Source of the DNA: Acanthornis magna
Lineage: Eukaryota; Chordata; Aves; Passeriformes; Acanthizidae
NCBI GenBank assembly: GCA_036785705.1
Contig: JAWUZG010000007.1
Span: forward strand, 248,001-312,000
DNA: 64,000 nucleotides
Reading direction: 5' to 3'
In this document: positions 1 through 11,480 of the stretch, one piece after another
Numbering within the stretch: position 1 is the stretch's first letter
Layout: each line of letters begins with the position of its first letter
The notes under the pieces: generated by a model
The model's input: the letters and a program-made list of their open reading frames with translations, nothing else
Database searches by the model: none
Told to the model about the DNA's origin: nothing
Position numbers and translations under genes: made by a program

Positions 1-2914
1 ATCACTGGTGTACCAGTGCTGTTTACTCAAGGTGTGAATTATAAAATGTTTCAGATTATTTCTCAGTGATAGTAAAAACAACAAAAAAAAAAGGTTTGAA
101 GTGCTAGAAGCTATACATAATGGTTATTTAATGAGAAAGCCTTACTACAAAAAGAATACTGCCAGGAGTGCTAGTTTGAAGTGAACTGGAAGGCTTAGCA
201 TTTCCTGTCCATTCTCTGTGAGACTCTGGAATCTATCAGGAAAAGCACAATTAATGTAGAAAAAGAGCAGCAGCATATCCTCAGTACTACAAGCTTTCCT
301 AGACCTCTTGATGTCAGAGCTAAGACAGTTTACAGCTGCTGAGGATCTGTCTCTGGAGCAGTAAGAAAACCACAGAGCAAGTCAGGGGAGAAAGGAATGA
401 ATTCCAGATACTTGGTTTGTAACCGCATGTTGATATTATTTCTTGAAATGCAAATTAAGCACGTTTAACCTTTTTTTTTTTTTTTTTGTTATCTTTGTGA
501 TATGACACAGTCTTGCATTTTAAGATGTAAAATTTTAAAAATTATTTTGCAGGTTTCAAAATCTTTAATGAACATGTTGCTCTTTCTCTTGGGAATAATA
601 TTCTATTACTTCATTCAAGATATGGATACTTAATTTCCTTAGCAGTTGTGTTAATGACTAACTTATTAACCTTTGCAGATAAAGTATTTGCCAAATAACA
701 ATATACTTACAGTTATACTAGTGTGAACAGCATCACTGAAACACAAAATATGATTTTAAGTCCATTTATTTCAAAACAAAGTAGAAAGCATTAAAGAGGT
801 ATTTGTAGCCAACACTTATATGATGAATTAGTGGATGCTGCCATGAGCAATAAACGAGGTACCAATTATCAGTTATCCGTTATCCTGAAGAATAACAGCA
901 GAGTCCATCAGTACCTAGAGTTCTTGGTCAATCAAGACACTTAGACCAAACACTGTGAAGTGCAGCAAAAAAATGTGAGGAGGATGAGGGAACAGAGAGG
1001 ACCCATTGTGCACTGACCACAGCCCCCATTCCTTGAGAAGCTGAGAATGAAGCAGGGAATGAGTTTTTTATTATTGTTATAATTGTTATATTGTTATATA
1101 TGAGTCATTTATTATTGTTCTGTTATTGACAGGACACAGGTAGAGTTAAAACAGGTTTGAAAAACTTCTTGTATTTCACATTATTATTGGTGAAGTGTCA
1201 CAATCATAAGCTGTCACACAGTGACAGCAGTAAAGAGCCTTGCTGCCATCAAAGCCATCAGAGAGGCACAAATCAGGAACTGTACAGCGAGATATAAATA
1301 TGAGATCAGTAACAGGAATACATAGTTTGTCACCTACATAGAACTGAATTTTACTGCCAGCATCTACAAGTCCAGAGAAAGCACAGATGTACCATACAAG
1401 TGAATCCAAGCTATTTTTCAGTTTATTAAATAAATTTATTACCAAATTCTTTTTATTGAATTGGTTATACAATTTACATCACTCTTCAAAATGATACAGA
1501 ACCCTTATTATCTTTATACAGGATTTCCATTTAAAAAATTTTAAAGCTAGAAAAAGCACACTGCAATCTGTGTTTAGACCTGTAAATGTTCTGTAAGATG
1601 TATCTTTTGCCATTATTTTTAATTTAGAATGGTCTGAACCATAATCTGACCCATTCTAAAGGCTATGAAGTATTATAAAAGCAACAGTTAGATAACTGGC
1701 AAAATAATATATTTACCTGCCTAGCAGAAGCACCTATGCACATATTTAGTTTTAAATAGCTGATCCACTTCTGAACTACTTCTCAAATTCCTTATTTTCA
1801 CTAATTTTTTTATCTGCCTAGAATGAAGGGTGCTACATTATCTGTGTACACATTATTTCAATCTGATACTGTGTCTCACTTCACTACAGGCTAGGTTAAT
1901 ATGATCTCGTCTTACACATTTCTTGACCTCAAAAGAGAAATTGTTGCTTCACAATGGAAGATCTCTAACTGAAAAAAGATTTCCTAACAGCTTTGTGATA
2001 CAGCATCCTTGAAGCTGGTTTGCTTCTCCTTTTCTAACTTAGTTTTGGATGTACAAAAAATCTCACTTGTATTTTGTCTGAAAAAGAAAGCAAAACTCAT
2101 GGGAACATGAAGCACACAGCTTATTAAAGTCAAAACATTAGTAGAAGCTACCTGCTAGCTCGTCTGAGAAGTAAGTAAGTGTTTTCTTTCAAAACTGAAT
2201 TTCAGCCTTTGTGAAATATGCTGTAAGGAGCCCAGGAGACAAATCACCCACAAACTGTCCAGATTACACACAGCTTGAGAAGCAGCCATGAAAAATTTCC
2301 TACATATCCAAATTCTGTTCTGGACAAAGTGAGGTCTTGTTATTTTAAGACTCAAGGATTTTGATGGAAGTGTAACAACATGAAGAAAACTCAATACTCA
2401 ATAACCTCATGGAATGCAGATGATTAGAAATTTTAGATACAGGATGGTTAGTAAACAATATATTCTTAATAGTCACATTAAAAATCTAAACATTTCAATG
2501 ACAAAAGAAAAAATCCAAATATCTTCACTCTTGGTGAAGCCACTAGACATTTCAGAATTCTGAGGTTAAAGAACTGGAAGGCCAAAGTAATTGACTACCC
2601 TCCTCAATGATGTCTACATTACAATAAACAGCAAAGAAAAAACCTCTGAAGACTTTCAGAGCAAAAGACAAAACTCGCATGTCAGAGGATGCATGTAAGA
2701 AAACCCATATACACAGTACTGCAAAGCAGAAGGGTAAATGTTTCAACACCTATCAATTAAACTCATGTCAAGTCTTCCCTGGACTTTAATCCTTCGTGGG
2801 TGATTTGCAGGAATTATTTAGCCAGAATTCTTTTGTACAGTGTCTAATGGGCACTGTAAGAAAATGTTGATTTAATAATGCTGAGAAAGATCAGCACATG
2901 GAGGCATTAGTAGG
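1..2914. other. AT-rich stretch without recognised gene
   Basis: Short open frames of 60-98 codons occur on both strands, but none shows a domain, a splice-flanked exon or protein-like composition that I recognise. Homopolymer T and A runs are scattered (for example near 470-487). I see nothing else. Confidence 0.5.
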
Positions 2915-3310
2915 TGTGGTGGTTCAAACCCCAGTGGGTCATTAATTATCATGCAGCCACTCACTCACTCACTCCCTTTCCCCTCACCAAGTCAGGATAG
3001 GGAGGAGAATTGGAAAAAGTAAAAAAACCTAAAATTCCACATAATAATAATGAAAAGTAATAAAGAGAGGAATTAAAACCCAAGAAGTCAAATGAATGCA
3101 CAATACAAATGCTCACCATCTGCCAGCTGATGCTGAGGGTGTCCTCGGGCAGCAATCAGGACCCCCACTTTCCGTATTGAGCATATACGGAATATTTCAT
3201 ACCTCATTCTGTGTCTGAAATATCTCTTTGGTCAGTTTGGATCACTTCTCCTGGCCATGCTCTCCCCTGGCTTCTTGTGAAGGCACTCACTGGCAGCATG
3301 GGAGACAGAT
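2915..3310. mobile_element. Solo-LTR-like fragment of a passerine ERV
   Basis: The block opens with TGTGGTGGTTCAAACCCCAG, followed by CACTCACTCACTCCC, a GGGAGGAGAATTGGAAAAAG stretch and an ATAATAATAATG low-complexity run. That order is typical of solo LTRs abundant in songbird genomes. Toward the right it reads TTTGGTCAGTTTGGATCACT and CTGGCTTCTTGTGA, which also belong to that LTR type. No second LTR or internal region is nearby. The right boundary is approximate and the orientation is not certain. Identification is from memory of the family. Confidence 0.55.
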
Positions 3311-5470
3311 TATTTGATTACTTTATTATCTCATAATGAAACAAAACTACTTTTAAGATTATTAGACACCGTCAGTGTTACGAATGACTTTTGACCCCAG
3401 ACTGTTTCAAAATTAGAAATTCCCTATTGCAGAAATAGCATTTTTGGCTTAAATTTCTAGGAAGTACAAGAAAAATGTGCTTAAAAGATCTCTGTTTGTA
3501 TTTCCAGACAAATTTTGTACTGCTGGTGACTTAAACAAACATAGGGATAACTAAGCAACAGATGAAGGGAACTGGTGAAAGTAATTTATCTCAAAAGACA
3601 AATAGCAAAGACTGCATTGCTCATTCTGTTTCAGTGAGAATTTGTCTTGAAAATCACCTTCTTTTTTCCTTGCTCAGGTTGCTGGTGCAGCTGGAAACTT
3701 GGATGAAAAATTAGCCAACAAACAGCCCCCGAGACACATTTGTTCAAAACCTGCTTCATCTCCAATGGACAGCTGAGGAGAAACTAGTTAAAAGCTTGAC
3801 AGATTCCACACACAGCAAAGCATCTTTTGGTGGCAGTGCTTTAGATTGCCATGAGGGAAGGTGTACCAGTGAATCAGAGGTCAGCAGAGGGAAAGAAAAA
3901 GCCACTGTGTCTTCCATGTTGGAAGTGTTATATACAGAATCTCAAAAATTCAGAAAACCACCAAATTTTACCAATTAATTTTAAACATTCTTATGCAAAT
4001 CTTATTTATCTGTGGAAACATATGTATTCTAACAGTGATTTTATGCATATCACTGGTTTCCCATGAGATAAAAGGACAGATTATCCAGTTGCTACTCTCT
4101 GACCTTCAGAAGTGTCAAATTTAGATTCTATAGATGCAGGAGAGTAAGTAAGTTTGGTTTTAAATTACAGTTTGATAAAGTAATGAACAGGATTCTAAGA
4201 TGGGCTTGGATGTGTTAGCAAAGGTCCTCACTTAATGACCCAAAGAGGGTTTTTAAATCCTGTCTCTTACATCCCACTGATATACATTGATGCAAATAAT
4301 GTCCAGAACTATTTAAATGTAAGTTGATCAGGTTTAATGAAGTATGGGTTAGACTCCAAACAAAAAGAATCATATGTCTGAAACACATCTGAAAGTATAA
4401 CAGAAAACAAAATAAATCAAATTAAATAGAATTGCCTGAATGACTCTACTGTAAAGGTAATAACCCCTTAGCAGCTTTGGGGTAGCCTTTCTACCATTTA
4501 GAAATGGCTTGCACTGAAGATGTGTTTAAATACTTGCTCATGATACAATAAAAAATTTTGATTATGAAAGGGTCTGTGAGTATGAGGCACTTAACTTCCT
4601 TTTCAATTCCCAGTCTTTTTTCTGTAACTCCCTTCAGAAAGGCAGGAGAGAGATGATGGACTCTGTAGAGTCCATAGATACAATAGATACAATTCCCTGT
4701 AGATTAAATCATTAGATATACAGTATCAGGTCAATTTCATCCTAGAATGTATAAAAACCATTCTTGTGCAGATGTTCTGAGTTCTGCCTTTTCTCCTGGA
4801 GGATACTGGCACATCATCCATCCTGCAAGATGGAATGAATACGTGTATAAAAGCAAACACTCACCCCTTCACTTCCTTCTCCTGGATCAAAATAGGCCTC
4901 TGTAGACAAAAATCTGCACAGGAAAACCTGATCTAAGACAAAACAAAATTTGTATTTTGTTCATTTGGATCAAAGAGCATAAGCCTGCCTGAAGGCCATG
5001 AGAAATGAGAAGCAACCAACCAGCTGTGTTTGGACCACCTCCATTCTGTTGTTCTGATAGGAAATTCAGATTTGGGGAATTAGGGAGGGTGAGACCCACC
5101 CCAAAGAGGGGGGTCTCACACACACCCCGGCACTGGCAACACACAATATTATGGGTAACATTCATGAATATTCATCACATTCCCCGGGATAGGAGTGGTT
5201 ATAGAAGTCATTTCTTGGCAATCATTACTATCATTAACATGTGTGTCACGCATGCGCTGTGTGTCCTGGTGGTTTTTGGGGATCTTCTTGTGATGAAGAT
5301 CTGTAGTCTTCATCAGAGTGCACTTTTCACCTTTCTCTCTGGAGCGTGGGCGGTCCTTGGTGGGTGATTCAGGGTTTCTGTTCTGGCCTCAAAGAGATTC
5401 TTGTCCCCACAAAATAAAGGGAATGTTGTTTTTCTAGGTTTAGAATTCACATATTCTGTCTCTCGGTAGT
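3311..5470. other. No recognised gene
   Basis: AT-rich DNA with only short open frames. A segment at about 5000-5430 is more GC-rich and ends with an AATAAA (near 5413), so it could be an LTR or retrotransposon remnant, but I cannot assign it. Confidence 0.4.
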
Positions 5471-6660
5471 TAACTTCAGTTACCTATTGACCACTCCTTT
5501 CTCAGATGTCCAGGGGGTCTGTGGCCAGGTGGGAGCTGCGGTGACCCCAGCGACCTGTGGTCCCTGCAGCAGGGACAGGAGCCTCTGGCTCCATCTTTGG
5601 GAAACTTTATCTGTGTTCTCTGCCCATCTCCCTCCTCTCTGCCTGGCTCAGCTTGCCCCCTGCAATGCGATCCTGCCCTGCTGCTGTCACTCAGGAGGAT
5701 TGTCACCTGCCCAGTGAGCCCTGGGAGCAACCATGGCCCTGTCCCCAGGGCTCTGGGGTCACACAGGGCTGGTGACACCCTTCGCTCTGCTGGCTCTGCC
5801 CCTGTCCCTCTCTCATGGCTCCTACCTGACCTTTTCCGTGGCTGCTCACCTGTGACACCCCCAGAACCCCTCTGGGGCACCACAAGGAACCTCTTCCATC
5901 TTCTCCCTGCTCTCCTCCCTCTCCTCCTCCTCCCAACCTCTTCTGAACTCCGGGAAGTTTTATCCTCAACAAGCACTGCTGCCTCCCCTGGCAGATGTAT
6001 TCCTTGGGGTCTGTCCTTCCCCCCTGGGCTCCCGTGGCTGTCAGAAGAGATTTCCACAGCCCTGCGCTCGCTGATGTGAGGCAGAGGAGCAGGACCAGCC
6101 TCGGGTGCTTCTCGCTCCTCCAGGAGAGGGTCAGGGCAGGGCTGGCTGTGATGAGCCCTGCCAGGCTGGGGAAGGCAATAATCTATTTATTTAATGAGGG
6201 GAAGCAGGTGCTTGGGGAGACTCAGCTCCCCTACAGTCCCACCCTGATCCCAGTTAAAGATGTGGGAAATGTTTTTCCTCCTGCATCCTGGGAACCTCGT
6301 GGTGTTGACTCCATCCGCTGGAGAGGAGATCAGAGGAGGCTGTGGTGTGGCAGAAAGGGCCTGGGGTGTGGCAGGAGAAACTGCCCAGAGGAGGGGCAGT
6401 TTATACACCAAAATACACCATTTACCATGGACATCTGAGCAGGAATAGGTTCAGATTTTTTATTATTCTGAGATGCAAAACCGGCCAAAGCGGTGGCATT
6501 TTCTCAGATGAGCCCTTTAATCCGAGGAGATGGAGTCACTCCGCAGGGTGTAAGGGCTGCATCTCCCAGACCACTCAGCTGAATTTATTTCTGACATGCA
6601 CATTTGTGGTTCAGGATGGCACAAGGGAGTCCCAGGGTGGAGAGGGCCGGGGCAATGAAT
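5471..6660. other. GC-rich stretch without recognised gene
   Basis: The base composition rises sharply here. Overlapping open frames of up to 193 codons exist on both strands, which is expected where GC content lowers stop frequency. None shows a recognisable domain or flanking splice pattern. Confidence 0.4.
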
Positions 6661-6665
6661 TTTAT

Positions 6666-6880
6666 TCAAAATCACAGAACCATTTAGGTTGGGAAATCCC
6701 TCCCAGCCTATGGAGCCCAAGCTGTGCTCAATGCCCGCCTCATCCCCAGCCCAGGGCACGGAGTGCCACAGCCAGGTGTCCTGCAGGGATGTGGGAACAG
6801 GACAGACCTCGAGAGTGGCAAATCCAGACCACTTTTCCAGAGAATGGCTAGAAGGCCCCCAGGAGATGTTGCTGCATTTT
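6666..6880 (-). mobile_element. CR1 LINE 3' fragment (minus strand)
   Basis: The plus strand reads AATCACAGAACCATTTAGGTTGGGAAA near 6669. This is the reverse complement of the conserved CR1 3' terminus, followed by more diverged CR1 3' untranslated sequence. CR1 is the dominant LINE of birds and is usually 5'-truncated, as here. The inner boundary is approximate. Confidence 0.75.
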
Positions 6881-9034
6881 CCATCTTGGATCAGTGTGAG
6901 GATGCTCCCTCCTTTGGGTCTGTGTCTGACACTGACCCTGTTTTGCACTGTGCACTGTTTTCTGGCTAATTCTGCAAATTACAGGTCTGATTTCACTCCT
7001 GGTTGGTGGGAGACAGGCGATGTGTTAGGCAGGAGATGGATTATCCCTGGCCTCATTACTATCATTTCATTTTACAGCTGTGGCCCAGCCTTGCCCTTCC
7101 TGGCACAGGGAGCTGGAATTCAGAATGCACTGCATCAGAATGATCTGCCGTATCTTGCATAAATTTCCCTCTCCTGCACCTTTATTATAGTCCCCTGTCA
7201 ATTTTTCCAGGACTCCAGGGAAGATTGAGGAGGGAAGAGCTGGTTGAGGTTTCCCTGACTGACTCTCTGACCCTGCACCACCAAAGAGCTCTGCAGGGTG
7301 AAGAGAACCCTGAGGTGATCAGGGAGCATTAACCGCAGCATCCCTTGTCAAAATGGAATTGTTATTTTATTTATTGTTATGAAACACCAGAGAGCACAGC
7401 AATTCCACGCAGGATTTATGGAAAATTGAGTGGGCAGGAGCTCTTTCCAGAAGGTGAGTGCGCAGACCTTCTGCGCTAGCTTTGGAAACGAAGAACTTTG
7501 GCAAACTTCAGGCATCTGCAGGATACTTTTAGCTTTTCATTTCAGAGACAAACTGGAACAAAAATTTTTCAAATCTAAACGATTAAAGAATCTTTATTTT
7601 GAACTCTAAGCAACTGAGAGATCTCGTGCTCTTTCTACATCAAAGCAACTAAAAAACTGTGAGTTCTTTTGGCAACCTGGAGCTCCTGTTGGAAGCAGCC
7701 TACTTGGAATTGAAACATTTCAGCATCAGTGCTAAAAGAGCAGAAAGACCGAAAAGCAACAGCTTCACCTGCTATTTCTTCTCTTACTGCCTCCCTCTTA
7801 GGTACAAATCAATATTTCTTAAATTTCTCAAGGCTTGGCTGATGAAAACCTCACTGCTCACATGATTTTGACACTTGCTGAACTCAGTGTAAATGTAGAC
7901 CCCAAAGAAACTGATTTTCTGGTTAATTCATGGACTTCTCTCAAATCTAAATTGACAAATGTTAGGTCTCTGATGTGGACCTGTTGGCAGAACCACAGTG
8001 ACTGCGTTTCTGCAGTCTTTCTCTCAATGAAAGCTGTTTTGATTTAGAACACGTTTAATTTTTAGTTCTATCAAATTTCACCTAGGCAGATGTACTTCAA
8101 CCTGAATAAATCCGGTTTAAATAAATACGTGCTGGATCTGTGGAGCAGCACTCTTTGTTCCAGAGGTGAACAGGTTCGGCTGCAGATGTAAAGATGTGAG
8201 GTCAAGCTTTGTGTCAAGGCCATTTCAGCTAATCGAACTTCCTCTGTGCCACAAGCTGCAGAGGCTTTTGTATTTTTACTGTGGATTTGGGGAGATCTTT
8301 GCCCTTCAAGGCAGCTTCTGTTTGGACCAGATCAAACAGAAAGTTGGCACAGACTTTTTTAACCCATTCCAAGGTGTAAGGAGTTGAATCTTCTCCAATT
8401 AGAGAAAAAACACCAACAGTTGGGCACAGTTTAGTCGTCTTAAACCATACATTCTCCGATAATTCATATTATTTAAAAAAAAAAAAATTATTTTAGGACT
8501 ACATACAAAAGGAATTCATCAGCAATAAAGAGGGAGTATAGGGAGAGATGGGGAGCAGATGCAGGTGAAAATTCACAGCAGGTACCTGGAGCACCTGGAT
8601 TTGGGGGGTTTTGGGTTAAAACCTGTGGGATATGTGAATTTTGGAGGAGCTTGTTTAAAATGCATCCCAGCTGTTGCATGATTAAAGCCCTACGGCTGCC
8701 ACGCTGTCCTTTTCGGTGCAAATGCCATTTTTGCTGGAGTGCAATTTTTGCTGGAGTGCCATCAGGCCTTGTGCTGTGCCCCAAGCACACAGCAGGAATA
8801 TTGTCCACCCCTCACACCCCCACGCTGCTGGAAAAAAGCTGCAGCCTCTCCCGGGTCAGTCACGCTCCTCTCTCCTCTTTAAAACAGCCTTCCTTGGTGG
8901 AGCATGGATTTTTCACGTCGTCCCTGATGGAAAGCCAGGTCAGCGGTCCCTGTGCTGAGGGAAGTGGTTCTGGGCTTTGAATGATCTCTAGGAAATCCAC
9001 AGGGATCTCGTTTGTCCCCTGGGGCCAGAGGATG
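6881..9034. other. No recognised gene
   Basis: Mixed composition with short open frames only and an A-run at about 8475-8487. No exon, RNA gene or repeat family recognised. Confidence 0.4.
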
Positions 9035-9215
9035 GGCCACGCTCTGCTCAGAGGGACAGCACGAGGAGCAGTGGCCATCAAATAAAACACAAATTCCACC
9101 TCCACATGAGGAAGAACTTTCCATGGAGGGGCAGAGCCCTGGAGCAGCTGCCCAGGGAGGGCGTGGAGTGTCCCTGTGTGGGACATGCCAGCCCCAGCTG
9201 GACACCTTCCTTTGT
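9035..9215 (+). mobile_element. CR1 LINE 3' fragment (plus strand)
   Basis: The run AAATTCCACCTCCACATGAGG, AAGAACTTTCCATGG, then CTGGAGCAGCTGCCCAGGGA matches the order of the CR1 3' region in plus orientation. It is diverged and 5'-truncated. The canonical 3' tail is not obvious, so the right end is uncertain. Confidence 0.7.
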
Positions 9216-10149
9216 CCAAGTTCAGCACTAATGGTTTTAAATATTTTCCCCGGATCATTCACAAAATGTTACATGATATAGACTCATTAGCTAATTTCTG
9301 TAATTGCAGTAAAAATTCATCTTGTTTTTGGTTTTCTGTTTACAATTACACTTAGAAATCTGTTGTTTAATGTGTGCCATGTGCGGGTTCTTTTCTTTTG
9401 TTTTTTATTAGAGTGCTCTGTGTCATGGAAAAGTATTTGCACATATTAGACTGACTGAGATATTGTGTGTGATTATTTGACAATTAAAATATTCTGTTGA
9501 CCCGAAGATTTCATGAACTTAAGATTAAGTCAATAAAAACCTTCGGTTCAAGGAAATTTAAAAATTCTGTAAAGAATGAATAAGCTTTTTCGTACTGGAA
9601 CATTAAAAGTTTGTGTCAAGCAATACTCTGGTAACAATTTAAAAGGGGTTAAGGATGTCCTAAATCATAAAGACAGTGTGGTACTGTACTCAATGAGCTG
9701 AGATGCAATTTTTTTTTTTTTTTTTACCATTAAAAGAAGAAAACTTTGAAAGAAGAGTACTGCTTCATACCCTCTTGCCTGGCAGAATTTTTTTCTCAGA
9801 TTTCACAGTTCTATATGGGTTGCGAGGCTGATGACTAATATGTACGCACTTAGAAAACGATGACAATAAAATGTCCCATAGTACCTGGCATCACAAACCA
9901 CATGGACTTAATCTGAAAAAGTCCTGAATAAATGAAAGCTTTAAAAATAATATGACACGGTCAGTAGGAGTCAATAGTGAGGTTTAAAAAAAGAGGATGT
10001 GGTGAACTTCCCTGTCCAGGCCAGACCATGACCGTGGTGTAATTAGGATTCACTTGCCACATCCTTGTTTAAAACTCATTGATTTCTGCCTCTCGTTGCC
10101 TCTGCCAGATCTGGTGTGAAATTTAATCAATAAATTTAATTAATTGATA

Positions 10150-11229
10150 AATTAATCAATTTTAAAGTAAAACAGAATAGAAATAGAAAAGAATGGAATG
10201 GAATGGAAAAGAATGAATGGAATGCAATGTAAAAGAATGGAATGGAATGGAATGGAATGGAATGGAATGGAATGGAATGGAAAAGAATAGAAATTAGAAT
10301 AGAATAGAAAAGAATAGACTAGAAAAGAATAGAATAGAATAGAATAGAATAGAATAGAATAGAATAGAATAGAAATTAGAATACAATATAATGGAATGGA
10401 ATGGAACGGAATAGTATAGAATAGAGTAGAATAGAATAGAATAGAATAGAATAGAATAGAATAGAATAGAATAGAATAGAATAGAATAGAACAGAAATTA
10501 GAACAGAATAGAAAAAGAATAGAATAGAATAGAATAGAATAGAATAGAATAGAATAGAACAGAATGGAATAGAATAGAATAGAATAGAATAGAATAGAAT
10601 AGAATAGAATAGAATAGAATAGAATAGAAATTACAATAGAATAGAATAGAATAGAATAGAATGGAATGGAATGGAATGGAATAGAATAGAATAGAATAGA
10701 ATAGAATAGAATAGAATAGAATAGAATAGAATAGAATAGAATAGAATAGAAATTACAATAGAATAGAATAGAAATTACAAGAGAATAGAATAGAATAGAA
10801 TAGAATAGAATAGAATAGAATAGAATAGAATAGAATAGAAAAGAAATAGAATAGAATAGAATAGAATAGAATAGAATAGAATAGAATAGAATAGAATAGA
10901 ATAGAATAGAATAGAAATATAATAGAATAGGCTGGAAATTCAAATAGAAATTAGAATAGAAATTAGAATAGAATAGATTAGAAATTAGAATAGAATAGAT
11001 TAAAATAGAATAGAATAGAATAGAATAGAATAGAAATTAGAATAGAATAGAATAGAATAGAATAGAATAGAATAGAATAGAATAGAATAGAATAGAATGG
11101 AATGGAATGGAATGGAATAGAATAGAATAGAATAGAATAGAATAGAATAGAATAGAATAGAATAGAATAGAATAGAATAGAATAGAATAGAATAGAATAG
11201 AATAGAATAGAATAGAATAGAATAGAATA
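10150..11229. repeat. ATTCT/TAGAA pentanucleotide satellite, about 1.08 kb
   Basis: Most of the block is GAATA (TAGAA) on the plus strand, that is ATTCT on the minus strand, interrupted by GGAAT blocks (about 10195-10280, 10656-10680, 11096-11117) and by short spacers reading AAATTAGAATA or AAATTACAATA that recur irregularly. Its right edge joins the 3' end of a minus-strand CR1, whose own terminal repeats are ATTCT-like, which suggests the array expanded from the CR1 tail. The period of 5 removes stop codons from the minus strand and creates long open frames with a five-residue repeat; these are artefacts. Confidence 0.95.
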
Positions 11230-11480
11230 CTCTGAGCTGGAAGTTACCCACAGGGATCAGCCAGTCCCACCCCTGTCCCTGCCCAGACACCCTAACAATT
11301 CCTCCCTGTCCATCCCTGGCTGCGCTGTCCAAACGCCCCTGGAGCTGTGGCAGCCTCGGTGCAGTGCCCATTCCTGGGGAGCCTGGGCAGTGCCCAGCAC
11401 CCTCTGGGGAAGAACCTTTCCCTGATCTGCAGCCTGACCTGCTCTGGCCCATGTCCAGCCATTCCCTGTCCCTGTCCCTC
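11230..11480 (-). mobile_element. CR1 LINE 3' fragment (minus strand) feeding the ATTCT array
   Basis: Plus-strand sequence runs from the array through GAGCTGGAAGTTACCCACAG, CCAGTCCCACCCCTGTCCCT, TGCCCAGACACCC, then GAGCCTGGGCAGTGCCCAGC and GGGGAAGAACCTTTCCCTGA. In that order these are the reverse complement of the CR1 3' region (3' terminal segment, then the 'contractor paragraph' equivalent of the 3' end, then the aagttctt motif). The CR1 3' terminus points at the pentanucleotide array. Confidence 0.7.

Noticed and set aside
5476..6057. 193-codon minus-strand frame
   Set aside because: GC-rich region with overlapping open frames on both strands and no recognised domain. Most likely chance.
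10152..11452. Minus-strand open frames of 263 and 150 codons with a five-residue repeat
   Set aside because: They follow from the 5-base period of the TAGAA array, which carries no stop on that strand. No splice or protein evidence.
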